From Hydrangea macrophylla (Eukaryota > Streptophyta > Magnoliopsida > Cornales > Hydrangeaceae), in assembly GCA_033977485.1 (NCBI GenBank), contig CM066989.1, positions 100,724,181 through 100,788,180 on the forward strand: 64,000 nucleotides of DNA. The letters run 5' to 3'. Positions 1-9,894 of this stretch are shown one piece after another. The position numbers and the translations under genes are program-made. The notes under the pieces were generated by a model. It was not told the origin of the DNA and made no database searches. It saw only the letters and a program-made list of their open reading frames with translations. The first letter of the stretch is position 1. Each line of letters starts with the position of its first letter.

Positions 1-1290
1 CACTTGTTTGTCCCACATCGAATAAGAAGAGAAAGAAGAAGTATGAGACTTTCTATAAAAGTATGGCTTACCCATTCAATAGTATTAGTATTTCGAAAAT
101 TCAAAAAATTATGAAAATCTCCGATTCCAATTCCGAAAATTTCAAAAAAATTTCAAATTTTTCGATTCCGAAAAATCCGAAATCGGAATAGAAATTGGAA
201 CACCTATTTAATTTCTGAAATTTTTGGAATTTTTTTTTAAAAGAGGGTATTCCGATCCATTCCGGCCGAAACACACCCCTAGCATGGAGTGTCTCACACT
301 AAACTAGGGTTGCGGCACACTCCGTCTTCCCTAGGCATGAACTATTCGACTATTTGATATCACAATTCAAATAAGCACCATTACATGTAAATAATCCATA
401 CAAGCACAACAAATATTGACTATTGAGCACATCACATTCAAAATAGATCTAAGACAGGAATAGATTTTGAAAGCAACGATTTAATCAATGAATACGATTT
501 TACTACTTAAAATCCTCTACATATGTAATCATCATCCATACATAATAAATCTTAAAGAAAAACATAAAATACATCTCATTACTTAACTAGGGTTTCATTG
601 GAACTCTAGATCTTGGTCTAAGCGGCCATAGAATCGAGTATTGGCAAGAGGTTGATGGAGGAGGCCATGGGAATCCTTGGTCTTCTTCTTCTTCTCCTGG
701 ATTTTCTCTCTTCAATGGCTAAAGTTTTGGTTATGGAAGGATGTGTATAATGTTGTGTAACCCTAAAATTGATTTAGAATATGATTTATATAGATTTTGG
801 AAGGATTAGGAGGCTTTTCTAAATCTAATCGGACTAAAACTGCTATTTTTATGTTTCTGGACGTATTCAGCCAATTAGGATCACATAGGGCTCTTCAGTA
901 CCTCGAAATACGCATTTTTGACTTTTTCAACGAGTCGCTCGCGCGGGTCGCTCCAGCAAGATGCCATTTTTCCACTTTTCTCAGATTTTCTCAACTTTGT
1001 GCACCGATCGTAGAATTGGGATAACTTTTTACTCGAACCTCGTATTGACTCACTATTTGCGGCCACGCGTCTGTAACTCAAAGATCTACATTTTATATCT
1101 ACGGAGAAATTTCTCAAATCCAAAGTATTTCTTGTCAAAAATGCCATTTACCGAGGCTGCTGCTGTCTCCAGCTTTCACCAAAATCACCTTTTGATCCCA
1201 GAATATCTTCCAAAGCCATTAATCATTGAATTTTAGTGCATTTTTGAGTTAAAGCTCCAAATCCTACAAAATATATAATACTTATTAAAA
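1..1290. other. AT-rich non-coding DNA with LTR-like traces
   Basis: I see no credible gene here. Bases 1-80 have a CCCACATCG box followed by CTATAAAAG near 53, the layout of a plant LTR promoter, but no LTR ends can be set. Bases 100-240 are TTC/GAAA-rich low-complexity sequence. Around 917-955 there is a GC-rich CGCTCGCGCG motif like the tiles in element C's LTR. Short open frames at 797-1236 lack protein resemblance. Confidence 0.5.
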
Positions 1291-1299
1291 AATAACTAA

Positions 1300-2954
1300 T
1301 AAATAAATGGAATGGGCTAACAAAGCGCATCTTTAGGACTATAAACGAGAACTATTCGTCGCCAATCAATTGGCGAAGATGCTTTCGACGCCGAATGACA
1401 CACCGTTTGACGTTCAATTTCAAAACAGGCTACATATTTGGTCTCCTGGAGGTGAGTCTAATGCGGTGGTATGAATCTTATTAAATTTTGAGACAGTTTT
1501 TTTGCATCCCAATTCGGGAGCTTAGCTTATAACTTACTAATTTGGTATAGGGTTTGTACCTAGAACTTACTAGACTCATAATTTTGCTATTAGGAGCGAA
1601 ATCCTTGAAGTGAGTGACAATAATAATGTAAAATGGATAATAAGATGTTTGGGATTATCTTTGTGATGATAAGCATGTCTATTTGTATAATTTAGCTTGT
1701 TTAGTTATTATTGGGAAACCCATGTGGTTGATAAGACCCATTTGTATGGCAATGGCATCATGTGATGAACTTATGTGAGTATGTTGAGTTATTAATGTAG
1801 GTCAAAGGGGAACTTGTACTTGCCATTGAAGTTATGAGATCAGTTGCCAAATTGGCCATGAGGTCGCACACTTAAAAGAAAGAGGTGTGGGTCTCGGTTA
1901 GTCGCGCTGACTAATGTAGTAGTCGCGGGCTAACATGAAAGGATGGCTGGTACTTGCGTTCCCGGAGACCATTGTTATGTGTAAATATGAGATTGAGCAT
2001 GTCTATTATTCATGTTTATAATTTTTGGCATTCACCATCATATAGTTGATATGGTGTAGTGGTTATTGAATAACCATTGTAGGTGATAAAGGCAAGGCAT
2101 CAAAGGAATGAGAATATGGCAACAACGAGACAATGTGGGGTTTTGGGAATGGTTGGGAGCTATATTGGTAGTTTTATGTCTCAATTTAGAAACTTGTAAT
2201 ATGGTTGTAAATGGTAAAAAACTTGGAAACTTATGGTACTAGTTTGGTTCTTAGCTCATATTTTATACTTAGTAGTTTAGCTTCAAGACTTTGCACTGCT
2301 AGTTGTGTAGTAGGATTCCTAACTTTGGATTCTGAGCCATGTAATATATGAGTTATGCTAAGTTGGTTAGTTTTTTTGGAAATGTTGCGATTATTTTGGT
2401 TTGGTTTGGTGCGACGAACTCGCGGGTTATAATCCATGAGTTTGAAAGGAATTGAACTTCATTTTATCTTTCCTAAACTTGTTTTAATATTGGTTATGTT
2501 GGTTTGTTTAAATTTATCAAGTGTTGAGTGGATTTGAACAGGTTTGGTTTTAAAACTCGTGTATGTTGCAGAATGGGTTCTGCTACATTAATCCAGTCTA
2601 CTGTGTCCTTGTTCAGTCGATCGGAATGTGTTTCAGAAACGAGACATTATGTTTTGGCGACGTTTAGTTGACTGGACCGAGGTTCAGTCGACTGGGCCTC
2701 TAAAATCTCAGTCAATCGGCCCAATGGTTTCGCAAAATGGTACTCTCTGTATTTGCATTTCCAGTCGACCGTATCTTCGATCAGTCGACTGGATTGCCCT
2801 ATTTCAAAGTCAATTGTTTTAAAAAGTGTTTTAAATAGGAAAGGCTTTCTATAACTCTGATTTATGGTTAATAATGGATCTTCAGGAGTATAATGGGAGC
2901 CTTGGTGGCGTGCCATGTGTCTTAGAATCATATGTGCAGTTCCAAGGCGTGACA
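1300..2954 (+). repeat. 5' LTR of outermost Ty3/gypsy element D (left end not set)
   Basis: The right end is clear: it finishes in GGCGTGACA at 2954 and is followed five bases later by an initiator-Met primer-binding site. The left end cannot be placed because the matching 3' LTR is not in the window, so 1300 is a guess. The segment holds a cluster of CAGTCGACTG-like palindromes (2591-2793), directly followed by AT-rich TTTTAAATAGG that could be the TATA-like box. Confidence 0.55.
2591..2793. repeat. Cluster of CAGTCGACTG-like palindromes in D's LTR
   Basis: About seven variants of the palindrome CAGTCGACTGG lie in 200 bp, two with the perfect 10-bp core (one ending near 2693, one at 2782-2791) and the rest with one to three changes such as CAGTCGATCGG or CAGTCAATCGG. 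They sit just upstream of a TTTTAAATAGG stretch, so a promoter or enhancer role for the LTR is possible but unproven. Confidence 0.65.
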
Positions 2955-2959
2955 TTTTG

Positions 2960-2971
2960 TGGTATCAGAGC
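2960..2971 (+). other. Primer-binding site of element D (tRNA-iMet type)
   Basis: TGGTATCAGAGC complements the 3' end of plant initiator tRNA-Met and follows the LTR end TGACA at 2954 after a five-base spacer. This fixes the + orientation of element D and the 3' border of its 5' LTR. Confidence 0.85.
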
Positions 2972-3234
2972 AATAGGCTTAGAAATGGCATATTTCATTG
3001 TACATGCATATGAATAGTTGTTGCCATATTGTGATGTTGGAATATAAGCATTGCATGATATATTGGCATAGGATGCATTGTATTCATGCAGATTTGATTG
3101 ATAGGTAAGAAATGGTGAACCCAAACCGAGAACATTCACCACATTCAAGACTGGATCATTTGGAGGATATTGTAAGTAATTTTGTAAGAGCCACAAGTGA
3201 TAGAATACCAACGGGTGAGATTAGATCTGCAAAT

Positions 3235-3564
3235 TCATGACATGAACGGGGGATTATTGAGCAATTTTATAAACAGAAACCAATCCAATTTGAGAGAGGT
3301 CCAGATACTTCATTGGCTGATCGTTAGTTAAAGGATACGAATCATATTTTTCGAGCTGTGGATTGCATCGATTATGAGAAATTTATGTGTGCTACTGATA
3401 CTCTTAAAGGGGGAGCTCAAAATTGGTGGACAAATCAGCTTGCTCAGGGGCCGCCTGAGTCGTGGAAAAGGTTTGAAAAGGAGTTTAACAAACAGTTTCG
3501 GCGCCTGCAAAAACACAATTGAATTGGGAATTTGCAAATTTACAATAAGGGGACATGTCCGTCA
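3235..3564 (+). pseudogene. Element D gag, 5' fragment (interrupted)
   Basis: Conceptual translation on the + strand shows a Retrotrans_gag domain: a KPIQFERG-like start, a LKGGAQNWW core near 3410-3430 and a W-x-x-F-x-x-E-F stretch near 3460-3485. Internal stops (for example at 3327) show it is dead. The frame breaks off at 3569 where the A/F composite was inserted. The next gag residues (NEY...RYNDL) resume at 48338, directly after the second copy of the TSD ATGAA. Gag would form the capsid-like particle. Confidence 0.8.
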
Positions 3565-3569
3565 ATGAA
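3565..3569. repeat. TSD ATGAA (left copy) of the A/F composite
   Basis: ATGAA at 3565-3569 is repeated at 48338-48342. Removing everything between them plus one copy restores a continuous gag reading order in element D. This supports a single integration event at this point rather than an accidental junction. Confidence 0.85.
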
Positions 3570-3938
3570 TGTAACACCTCGAAAATCCACTTACAAAATA
3601 ATATAAATGATTGCATTAAAATTGTAAATAATCAAGTGTATTTTAAAACTACAAAAATAATTGCACTCGAGTGCCTAAAATTTCAATTAAATTCCTGTAC
3701 ATGGCTAAGACCCAAATAATCCGAACCCATATGGTACTCTAAACGGTGCCTCAACTTGAATTTACTCCAATTCTTCATTTGCCTTTGCTACTGGTACCAC
3801 CTGCATCTATAAGTAACACACGGGAAAGTATACAATATGACAGGAATAGTAACTATCTAAAAAATACAGTGAATAATAGGGATCATATACAATTAATACC
3901 ATCTCACAAAATAACCGCTCACCGCAGAGCATTATACC
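3570..3938 (-). repeat. Truncated 3' LTR of element A
   Basis: Begins TGTAACACCTCG on the + strand, the reverse complement of an LTR 3' end. It matches, inverted, the last ~365 bp of element F's LTRs (35553-35916 and the segment ending 48337). Only the 3' part of the LTR is present, and it is fused directly to integrase sequence at about 3939, so an internal deletion removed the end of pol and the start of the LTR. Confidence 0.85.
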
Positions 3939-5447
3939 ACGAATCGGAGATACTTTTAATAGTACACGTTCACCTACTTCAAACTCCAAATCTTTTCTCC
4001 ATTGATCAGCATAACTCTTTTGTCTACTTTGAGAAATACGTATCCAATCCTGAATAATTATTACCTTCTCTGTAGTTTCTCGGATTAAATCTGGTCCAAG
4101 TAATTCTCTATCACCAACTTCTGTCCAACATGCTGGTGATCGATAGGGTCTACCATGAAGTGCTTCGAATGGTGCCATACCGATACTGGAGTGGTAGCTA
4201 ATGTTGTAGGTGAACTCAATTAGTGGTAAATGACTTTCCCATGATATGTCAAATTCTAGAACACATGCTCGCAACATATCTTCAATAACTTGATTGACTC
4301 GCTTGGTCTGGCCATTTGTTTGGGGATGAAAAGTTGTGCTTAATTTTAACAAGGTTACCAATGCGGTTTGGAAACTTTTCCCAAAATTTGGAAGTAAATC
4401 GCGAATCATGGTTGGATACAATGGATACTGGTACTCCATGTAGTCGAACAACTTGTTGTAGGTACAATCTGCTCATTTTCTCTACCGTGTCAGTCATATG
4501 GTAAGGTAGACAGTGTGCTGAATTCGTCAATTGATCCACTATAACCCAAATTGCATCATACTCTTGTCTCGATTTTGGTAGTCCAGTAACAAAATCCATT
4601 ATGATGTGTTCATATTTCCATTCGGATACTGGCAAGGGTTGTAATAATGCAGAGGGTTTCTTACGTTCTACCTTTATTTGCTAATATGAAGCATTTTGCT
4701 ACAAACTCTATTACCTCTCTTCCCACCAAAAATTTCTTTTAAGATCTTTGTACATCTTTGTGCCACTAGGATGTACCGTTAATCTTGAGGGATGTGCTTC
4801 ATTTAAGATTTCCTGTCGTAGATCGGCTGAATTTGGCATGCAAAGTCTCCCTTGAAACCTGTATCCACCATCTCGTCCGACATTCCATGTTGTTGAGTCC
4901 TTATCTGCCCTTTTTATAATCCATTTCTGAAATTCCGTGTTGCTTCTTTGTTCTTCAAGGATTTTGTTGATCAAAGTGGGTTGAGCTGCTAGACTACATA
5001 GCAACTGCCCTTCTTCTTAACCTATTGGTGGTACATTGAATTTTGCCAATGACTCTAGTAGTTCCCATTCTCGCATCATAAGGTAAACGATCATCCCTCG
5101 TGGTTTTCGACTTAAGACGTTAGCTACTACGTTTGCTTTTCCTAGGTAGTACTGTAGTGAGAAATCATAGTCTTTCAGAAGTTCCATCCATTTTCTCTGT
5201 CTCGTGTTAAGTTCCTTTTGCTAGAAAAGATACTTCAAACTTTTGTGATCAGAGAAAAGATCAAACTTTTCACTATACAAGCAGTGTCTCCAAATTTTCA
5301 ATGCAAACACCACTACTGCTAATTCCAAATCATGCATTGGATAATTGAGCTCGTGAGGCTTCAATTGTCGAGATCCATATGCAAGTACCTTATCATCTTG
5401 CATTAGCACACACATCCTTGGGTGCACAGTGTAATCACCGAACACTC
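3939..5447 (-). pseudogene. Element A pol remnant: RNase H and integrase (Ty3/gypsy)
   Basis: Read leftward from 5447: an RNase H fragment ([24 protein letters not shown]), the integrase zinc-binding region (4711-5004), the integrase core (MDFVTGLPKS near 4595, HPQTNGQT near 4315), then the FEVGERVLLKVSP motif before the LTR junction. Several frame changes and stops separate the pieces. The second catalytic Asp of the DDE triad is Asn (codon at 4411-4413), so the enzyme would be inactive. RNase H lacks its first catalytic Asp region, because the sequence breaks into non-coding segment G at about 5447. The remnant resembles Tekay/Del-type chromovirus pol, like elements B and C. Confidence 0.85.
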
Positions 5448-6524
5448 CTATTTAAAGGCAGTAACTATGTGGATATATACTTGGTATATCTCTAATGATG
5501 TCATGATAACTATTACATCATCTTATTCCCCCAGCCACCTCATCCTAGCTAAGCCTACTGACAAACATTGAATATTGCACATTTATGTGCCAACATAATA
5601 GATATAGTGCTCATTTAATCTCCCAAATTCCTAGTTTTACATGCATATTTGAATTAATATAATTTAATGGTGATGCCACTCAAATGCGTGTAAATATATG
5701 TTTTTACATATTTTATATCTTTAGGTAAAAATGAAGTGAAATAAAGGGAAGGAAAGAAGTAGCAACCACACCATAATATATCCCATAAGTTAAGTCAAAA
5801 CATGAATAGTATATTTCTGTCAATTTTATAAAACAAAGCAAAAACAAACAAAAAAAAAAACCCCGTATAAGAACATCCAAGCTTTTGAGCTTGGATGTTG
5901 ACACATTTTTTTTATATAATTTTTTCTCTACTTCCTTTCATATCTCTATCTCTCTTTGCAGTTTGTCAAATAATATCTGACAAACGGTTTGAATAATTGA
6001 CAAACACTGTTAGAGAGCGAAGAAAAAAGAGAAGCTTGTGAGGAAGAAAAATGAGACAAATTGAATAAAAAAATGGCAGCTGACGATCTCAGTGATGAAA
6101 TCATCACAAAATTTCGTCTATAAAATGGACGAAGCAAATGAGGAGAAATTCATTCAGAAACCAACAACTTCACAACACACACTGTTAGGGTGAGAATAGT
6201 ATAGGGAGGTTATCATGTGAGCACTTCATATTGTCCCTAGAAGTAGGAAACTTTAATTTTTCTTTTGCCTTTTCTAGTTCTAGTAGTTGTAAAAATTTAG
6301 TTTTATGTAATTGATGATTTCATGTTCGAAAAATATGTAGCAAAACTTTGTGTATTGAATTTCTTAAATTAAAATATTTGTTTTCTCGTAGTTCCTTTGT
6401 CACTTTGTAGTAGTAAAAATAGTCCTATTTAAAATTAGATTTAATATTTTTAGTCTAGTAGTACTTATAGTTGTCCCCTAAAATAGTTTGAAATCCCAAA
6501 TTTTCAGTTTTATAGCAATATTTC
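5448..6524. repeat. Segment G, left part: non-coding LTR/LARD-like DNA
   Basis: No protein can be read. This AT-rich segment separates A's pol from its gag and continues at 32093 after element B. Phrases such as GCTCATTTAATCTCC and TAGTTTTACATGC resemble LTR sequence of large non-autonomous retrotransposons, but no LTR ends or TSD could be set. An inverted AAGCTTTTGAGCTT motif lies near 5878-5893. The last five bases (ATTTC) are element B's TSD. Confidence 0.4.
6520..6524. repeat. TSD ATTTC (left copy) of element B
   Basis: ATTTC at 6520-6524 is repeated at 32088-32092, immediately outside the two LTR ends of element B. It proves that the 25.6-kb span is one insertion later split by another element. 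Confidence 0.9.
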
Positions 6525-6936
6525 TGTCACGCCCCGGCGTAGCCAAAATATGGAAAATTTTTAAAATTTTCATCTTGGACCCTGAGGCGTGTGACTGTTT
6601 ACAGTGCCGAATTATCCATGACCAAATAATAATAACTAAACGATATAATAAAAGGATAACACCATCATTTACTTACTGGAATATATTACAAAGAGAAGTC
6701 AAAGTACTTAGCTAGTTAATACATCATTATAAATACATCAGAGTCTTATGACTCTTGGCCTTACAAAACTATTACGAAATATATGCTAAGTCTTCTGGTT
6801 ATAATAAAAAACATTTACAGAGGATAACTGCTAGTCTTCTCTCTAACTAGCATAACCATAGTCATCTTCAGTGTAATCTTCTTCAATGTTTTCTTCTTGC
6901 GTAGCTTCATAACCTGGGTACTCCTCACCTGGATAA

Positions 6937-6988
6937 GCTGGACATGGGAATGTCCAGCGATATGAACGTCATCATCTTATGAAAGCTG
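6937..6988 (-). promoter_or_regulatory. Conserved two-hairpin block in B's 3' LTR
   Basis: In sense reading, CAGCTT-TCAT-AAGATG (6988-6973; perfect AAGCTG in the other LTR) is followed by a 9-bp perfect inverted repeat with arms GCTGGACAT/ATGTCCAGC and a four-base loop (6958-6937). The same order, with identical first hairpin, is in element C (40296-40343) although flanking sequence differs. It lies ~410 bp from the LTR 3' end. Function unknown; RNA processing, poly(A) control or packaging are possibilities. Confidence 0.6.
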
Positions 6989-7264
6989 AGTGAGTAAGCT
7001 AAATCAAATGGTACGTATATAGTAAAACACAATAAAAATACATTTACTACCTTTCAACATGTCTTTTAGGATCTTTACATTCTCTCCGTCGAATTATAAC
7101 TATTAGGGTACCCGACTACGTATTTGATAGGAATACAAACAATTCAGGAGACTCGTCTAGACATTCTTAATGCCACTACCATTCATTTCTAACATCCGAC
7201 ATCATTTACAAACCCAAAGTATCTCTTGCTAACCAAACCATCTTTCATCAACCAAAACATCTTT

Positions 7265-7860
7265 CATCAACCATTTCGTCACGAAGAATCGAAGTGTTAA
7301 GGAGTGTAAGAACATCCATTTCGTCATGAAGAACCGAAAGGAGTCTTCACTCAAGGAATCACCGCTTCGTCATGAAGAACCGAAAGCATTACAGAGTGCA
7401 AGAACATCCATTTCCTAACGAAGAACCGAAAGGAGTCTTTACTCAAAGAATCACTGCTTCGTCACGAAGAAACGAAAGCGTTACGGAGTACAAGAACATC
7501 CATTTTCTCACAAAGAACCGAAAGGAGTCTTTACTCAAAGAATCACCGATTCATCACAAAGAACAGAAAGCATTACGGAGTACAAGAACATCAATTTCCT
7601 CACGAAGAACCAAAAGGAGTCTTTACTCAAAGAATCATTGCTTCGTCACGAAGAACCGAAAGCGTTACGGAGTACAAGAACATCCATTTCCTCACGAAGA
7701 ACCGAAAGGAGTCTTTACTCAAAGAATCACAGCTTCGTCGCGAAGAACCAAAAGCGTTACACGTATCCCTTTCGTCATAAAGAACCGAAAGGATACTTAC
7801 AATAGTCACATTTTAACCGTATCCCTTTCGTCACGAAGAACCGAAAGGATACTCAAGAGT
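7265..7860 (-). repeat. 92-bp tandem repeat forming a hairpin array (B 3' LTR)
   Basis: Five units about 92 bp apart (CATCCATTT near 7310, 7403, 7495, 7587 and 7678), each holding two copies of TCACGAAGAACCGAAAG, then two shorter units. The constant TCACGAAGAAC lies between self-complementary arms that change from unit to unit: GTATCC(C)TTTCG/CGAAAGGATAC at 7819-7852, and (C/T)GCTTCG/CGAAAGCG in the 92-bp units. The array is repeated in the other LTR at 29465-30060. Confidence 0.75.
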
Positions 7861-8489
7861 CACCACTACACAACTCAACAACACATCCCTTTTCTTACCC
7901 TGCCGGCCCCCATGGCCTGGTTTACCTATCCAACAATTATCCTTGACATACGTTGCTCCTAATTAAGTACAACTAGTCCATACGTATCGTGGACCGCATT
8001 CGCGTCACTCGTTCCGTAGTTTAGTTTGTTAACTACTTACATTTATACTTTCGAAGTTACGTTATAAATCTGTCATTCTATTTTGTTATAATATACTTAC
8101 GATGGAAACTTACCAAATTGCTATCGACGCAATAATCGTACTGTACAACATATTAAAAGCTTGGGTATTAACTTTTAATGGTCAATACACTAAATTCGCG
8201 ACAACGGAAAAACATAGCATGTAGCTCATAGATCTATAACATGGATTTGATATCAATAACCATATAGACGAAAGCCTTAACATACTCATCTACGCGATAG
8301 CACTACCATAGCATAAGATATCCATAACCGCACAGGTACTGGAAAGCAAGCATCATCAATAAACACATCATACAAGTAGTTATACAATCTACCAGGAATT
8401 AATTTTACTATGTCGACTGAATTGATATGATTTATTTGGGCATGATAAATTGCTTTGTAGATCAAACTCAAAACCTAGCTTCGATTAAA

Positions 8490-9140
8490 ATTTTGAACTA
8501 CTAAAATATTTATTTTACTTAGACATTTCTATATTTTCGGACTGCTTTGTCCCAAATTTATAGTATTGCATTTCATGTGCATTTTACCTATGAGGAGCAC
8601 TTTTTAGACTAAGCTTTAGAAGAGTTATTTGTATATAAATGAGTTATATTTCTTCACAAAAAAAACTAGCCTCATTCCTATTTTTGAGCTGCTCCAAAAG
8701 TTCTTTTTACTAAACTATGTTATGCTGAAAGTTTCTGTTTTCCAAATTCAAAACACTGCGGTGTACATGCATTTCACCAATGAAGGAGTGATTTCTAGAC
8801 TGAGCTATACACAAGTTATTTGTAGATGAATGAGTTAGCTTTATCCACAAAAAAACCTAGCTTGATTCAGATTTCGGAGCTGCTTAAAACACTCATTTTA
8901 TTAAACTACATTCTGCTGAAGGTTTCTGTTTCTCAGATTTAAAATACTGTGTTGTATGTACATTTCACCCATGAAGAAGTGATATTTAGACTAAGCTATA
9001 GAAGAGTTATTTGTAGATAAATGAGTTAGATTTATCAACAAAAAACCTAGCTTTATTCTGATTTCGGAGCTGCTTAAAACACTTATTTTACTAAACTACA
9101 TTCTGCTGGAGGTTTCTGTTTCTCAGATTTAAAGATTTGA
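8490..9140 (-). repeat. ~192-bp tandem repeat in B's 3' LTR
   Basis: About 3.3 diverged units, recognised by TAAACTA(C/T)(A/G)TT.TGCTG at roughly 8710, 8902 and 9094, each followed by GTTTCTGTTT and an AGATTTA-like stretch. The same repeat is at 30725-31378 in the 5' LTR, so it predates the insertion of element B. Confidence 0.75.
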
Positions 9141-9848
9141 CTTGCATGTTGCATAGAACCTCAAATAGAACATCAAACACTTACTAAACATTTACTACAT
9201 ACTATATAGGTTCTAAAGTGAGTTAGAATACCCACCAAAGCTTGAAATTTAAGCTTGATATTGGTTGAAGCTTAGTGAAGCTTGAATCTTCAAACTTCAA
9301 GGATGAACTTCCTATTTCTTATATTCTTCCATAGAGCTATAACTCCAGCTCTCTCTCCCTCTCAATTATGTGCAGATTGTAGACACAAAAGTGTCTCAAT
9401 TGTGTGTATGTGCATGATATGTAGGAGATTGGCATGGCTAGGTGTCAATTGCATGAGTTCATGCAAAGACACATGTCCAATATGTGGACAAATGTCATGG
9501 GAGGAGATGACAAGTGTAAGGAGTGGCACATGGGGCTGCCATGTGGCCGGACAGGTAGGGCCCACCTTGGGTTTCATGCCACTTTCTTGGTTTACGTGCA
9601 TAAGTTCCTTGATATATGTGTCGGTCTCGATTTACGCACAACCGGGTATTATTTCTAATGTCCAGGTACAGGTACGAAATTAGTTTAAGTCTTATTACGA
9701 TCGAGCCGGTGCGGTGCTTATAGTCTAATTACTAACACTATGACATGTCAACATCGTAACGTAATTAAAATAATATAAAGTTAGACAGTCAAATGCCGAA
9801 AATTTGGAAACTAATATTATTAAAGAAAAGAAAATTACAGGTATTACA

Positions 9849-9861
9849 TCTTCTACCACCT
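9849..9861 (-). other. Polypurine tract of element B
   Basis: In sense reading AGGTGGTAGAAGA directly precedes the 3' LTR start TGTAATACC (9848). A purine tract at this place primes plus-strand DNA synthesis in LTR retrotransposons. Confidence 0.75.
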
Positions 9862-9894
9862 ATTACAGGATTTCGTCCTCGAAATCTGGACTAT

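Larger units (their letters stand above)
6525..9848 (-). repeat. Element B 3' LTR (3324 bp)
   Basis: In sense (minus) reading it starts TGTAATACC at 9848 and ends CGGGGCGTGACA at 6525. It contains a 192-bp tandem repeat (8490-9140), a 92-bp tandem hairpin array (7265-7860) and a two-hairpin block (6937-6988). The full length is matched by the split 5' LTR (195 + 3183 bp). LTRs above 3 kb are typical of the Tekay/Del clade. Confidence 0.92.

Noticed and set aside
7265..7860. CRISPR-like array
   Set aside because: Units are ~92 bp tandem repeats without unique spacers, the setting is a plant retrotransposon LTR, and no cas genes are present.
7372..7962. 196-codon open frame on the + strand over the 92-bp repeats (also 211 codons at 29363-29998)
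   Set aside because: It is antisense to element B, made of tandem repeat sequence, differs between the two LTR copies by frame-changing edits, and has no protein resemblance. The length comes from the repeat's base composition.
9282..9683. 133-codon Cys-containing frame present in both LTRs of element B (9282-9683 and 31521-31922)
   Set aside because: Antisense to the element and without an ATG at its listed start (TTG). The two copies differ by many amino-acid changes for their small DNA divergence, as expected for non-coding sequence.
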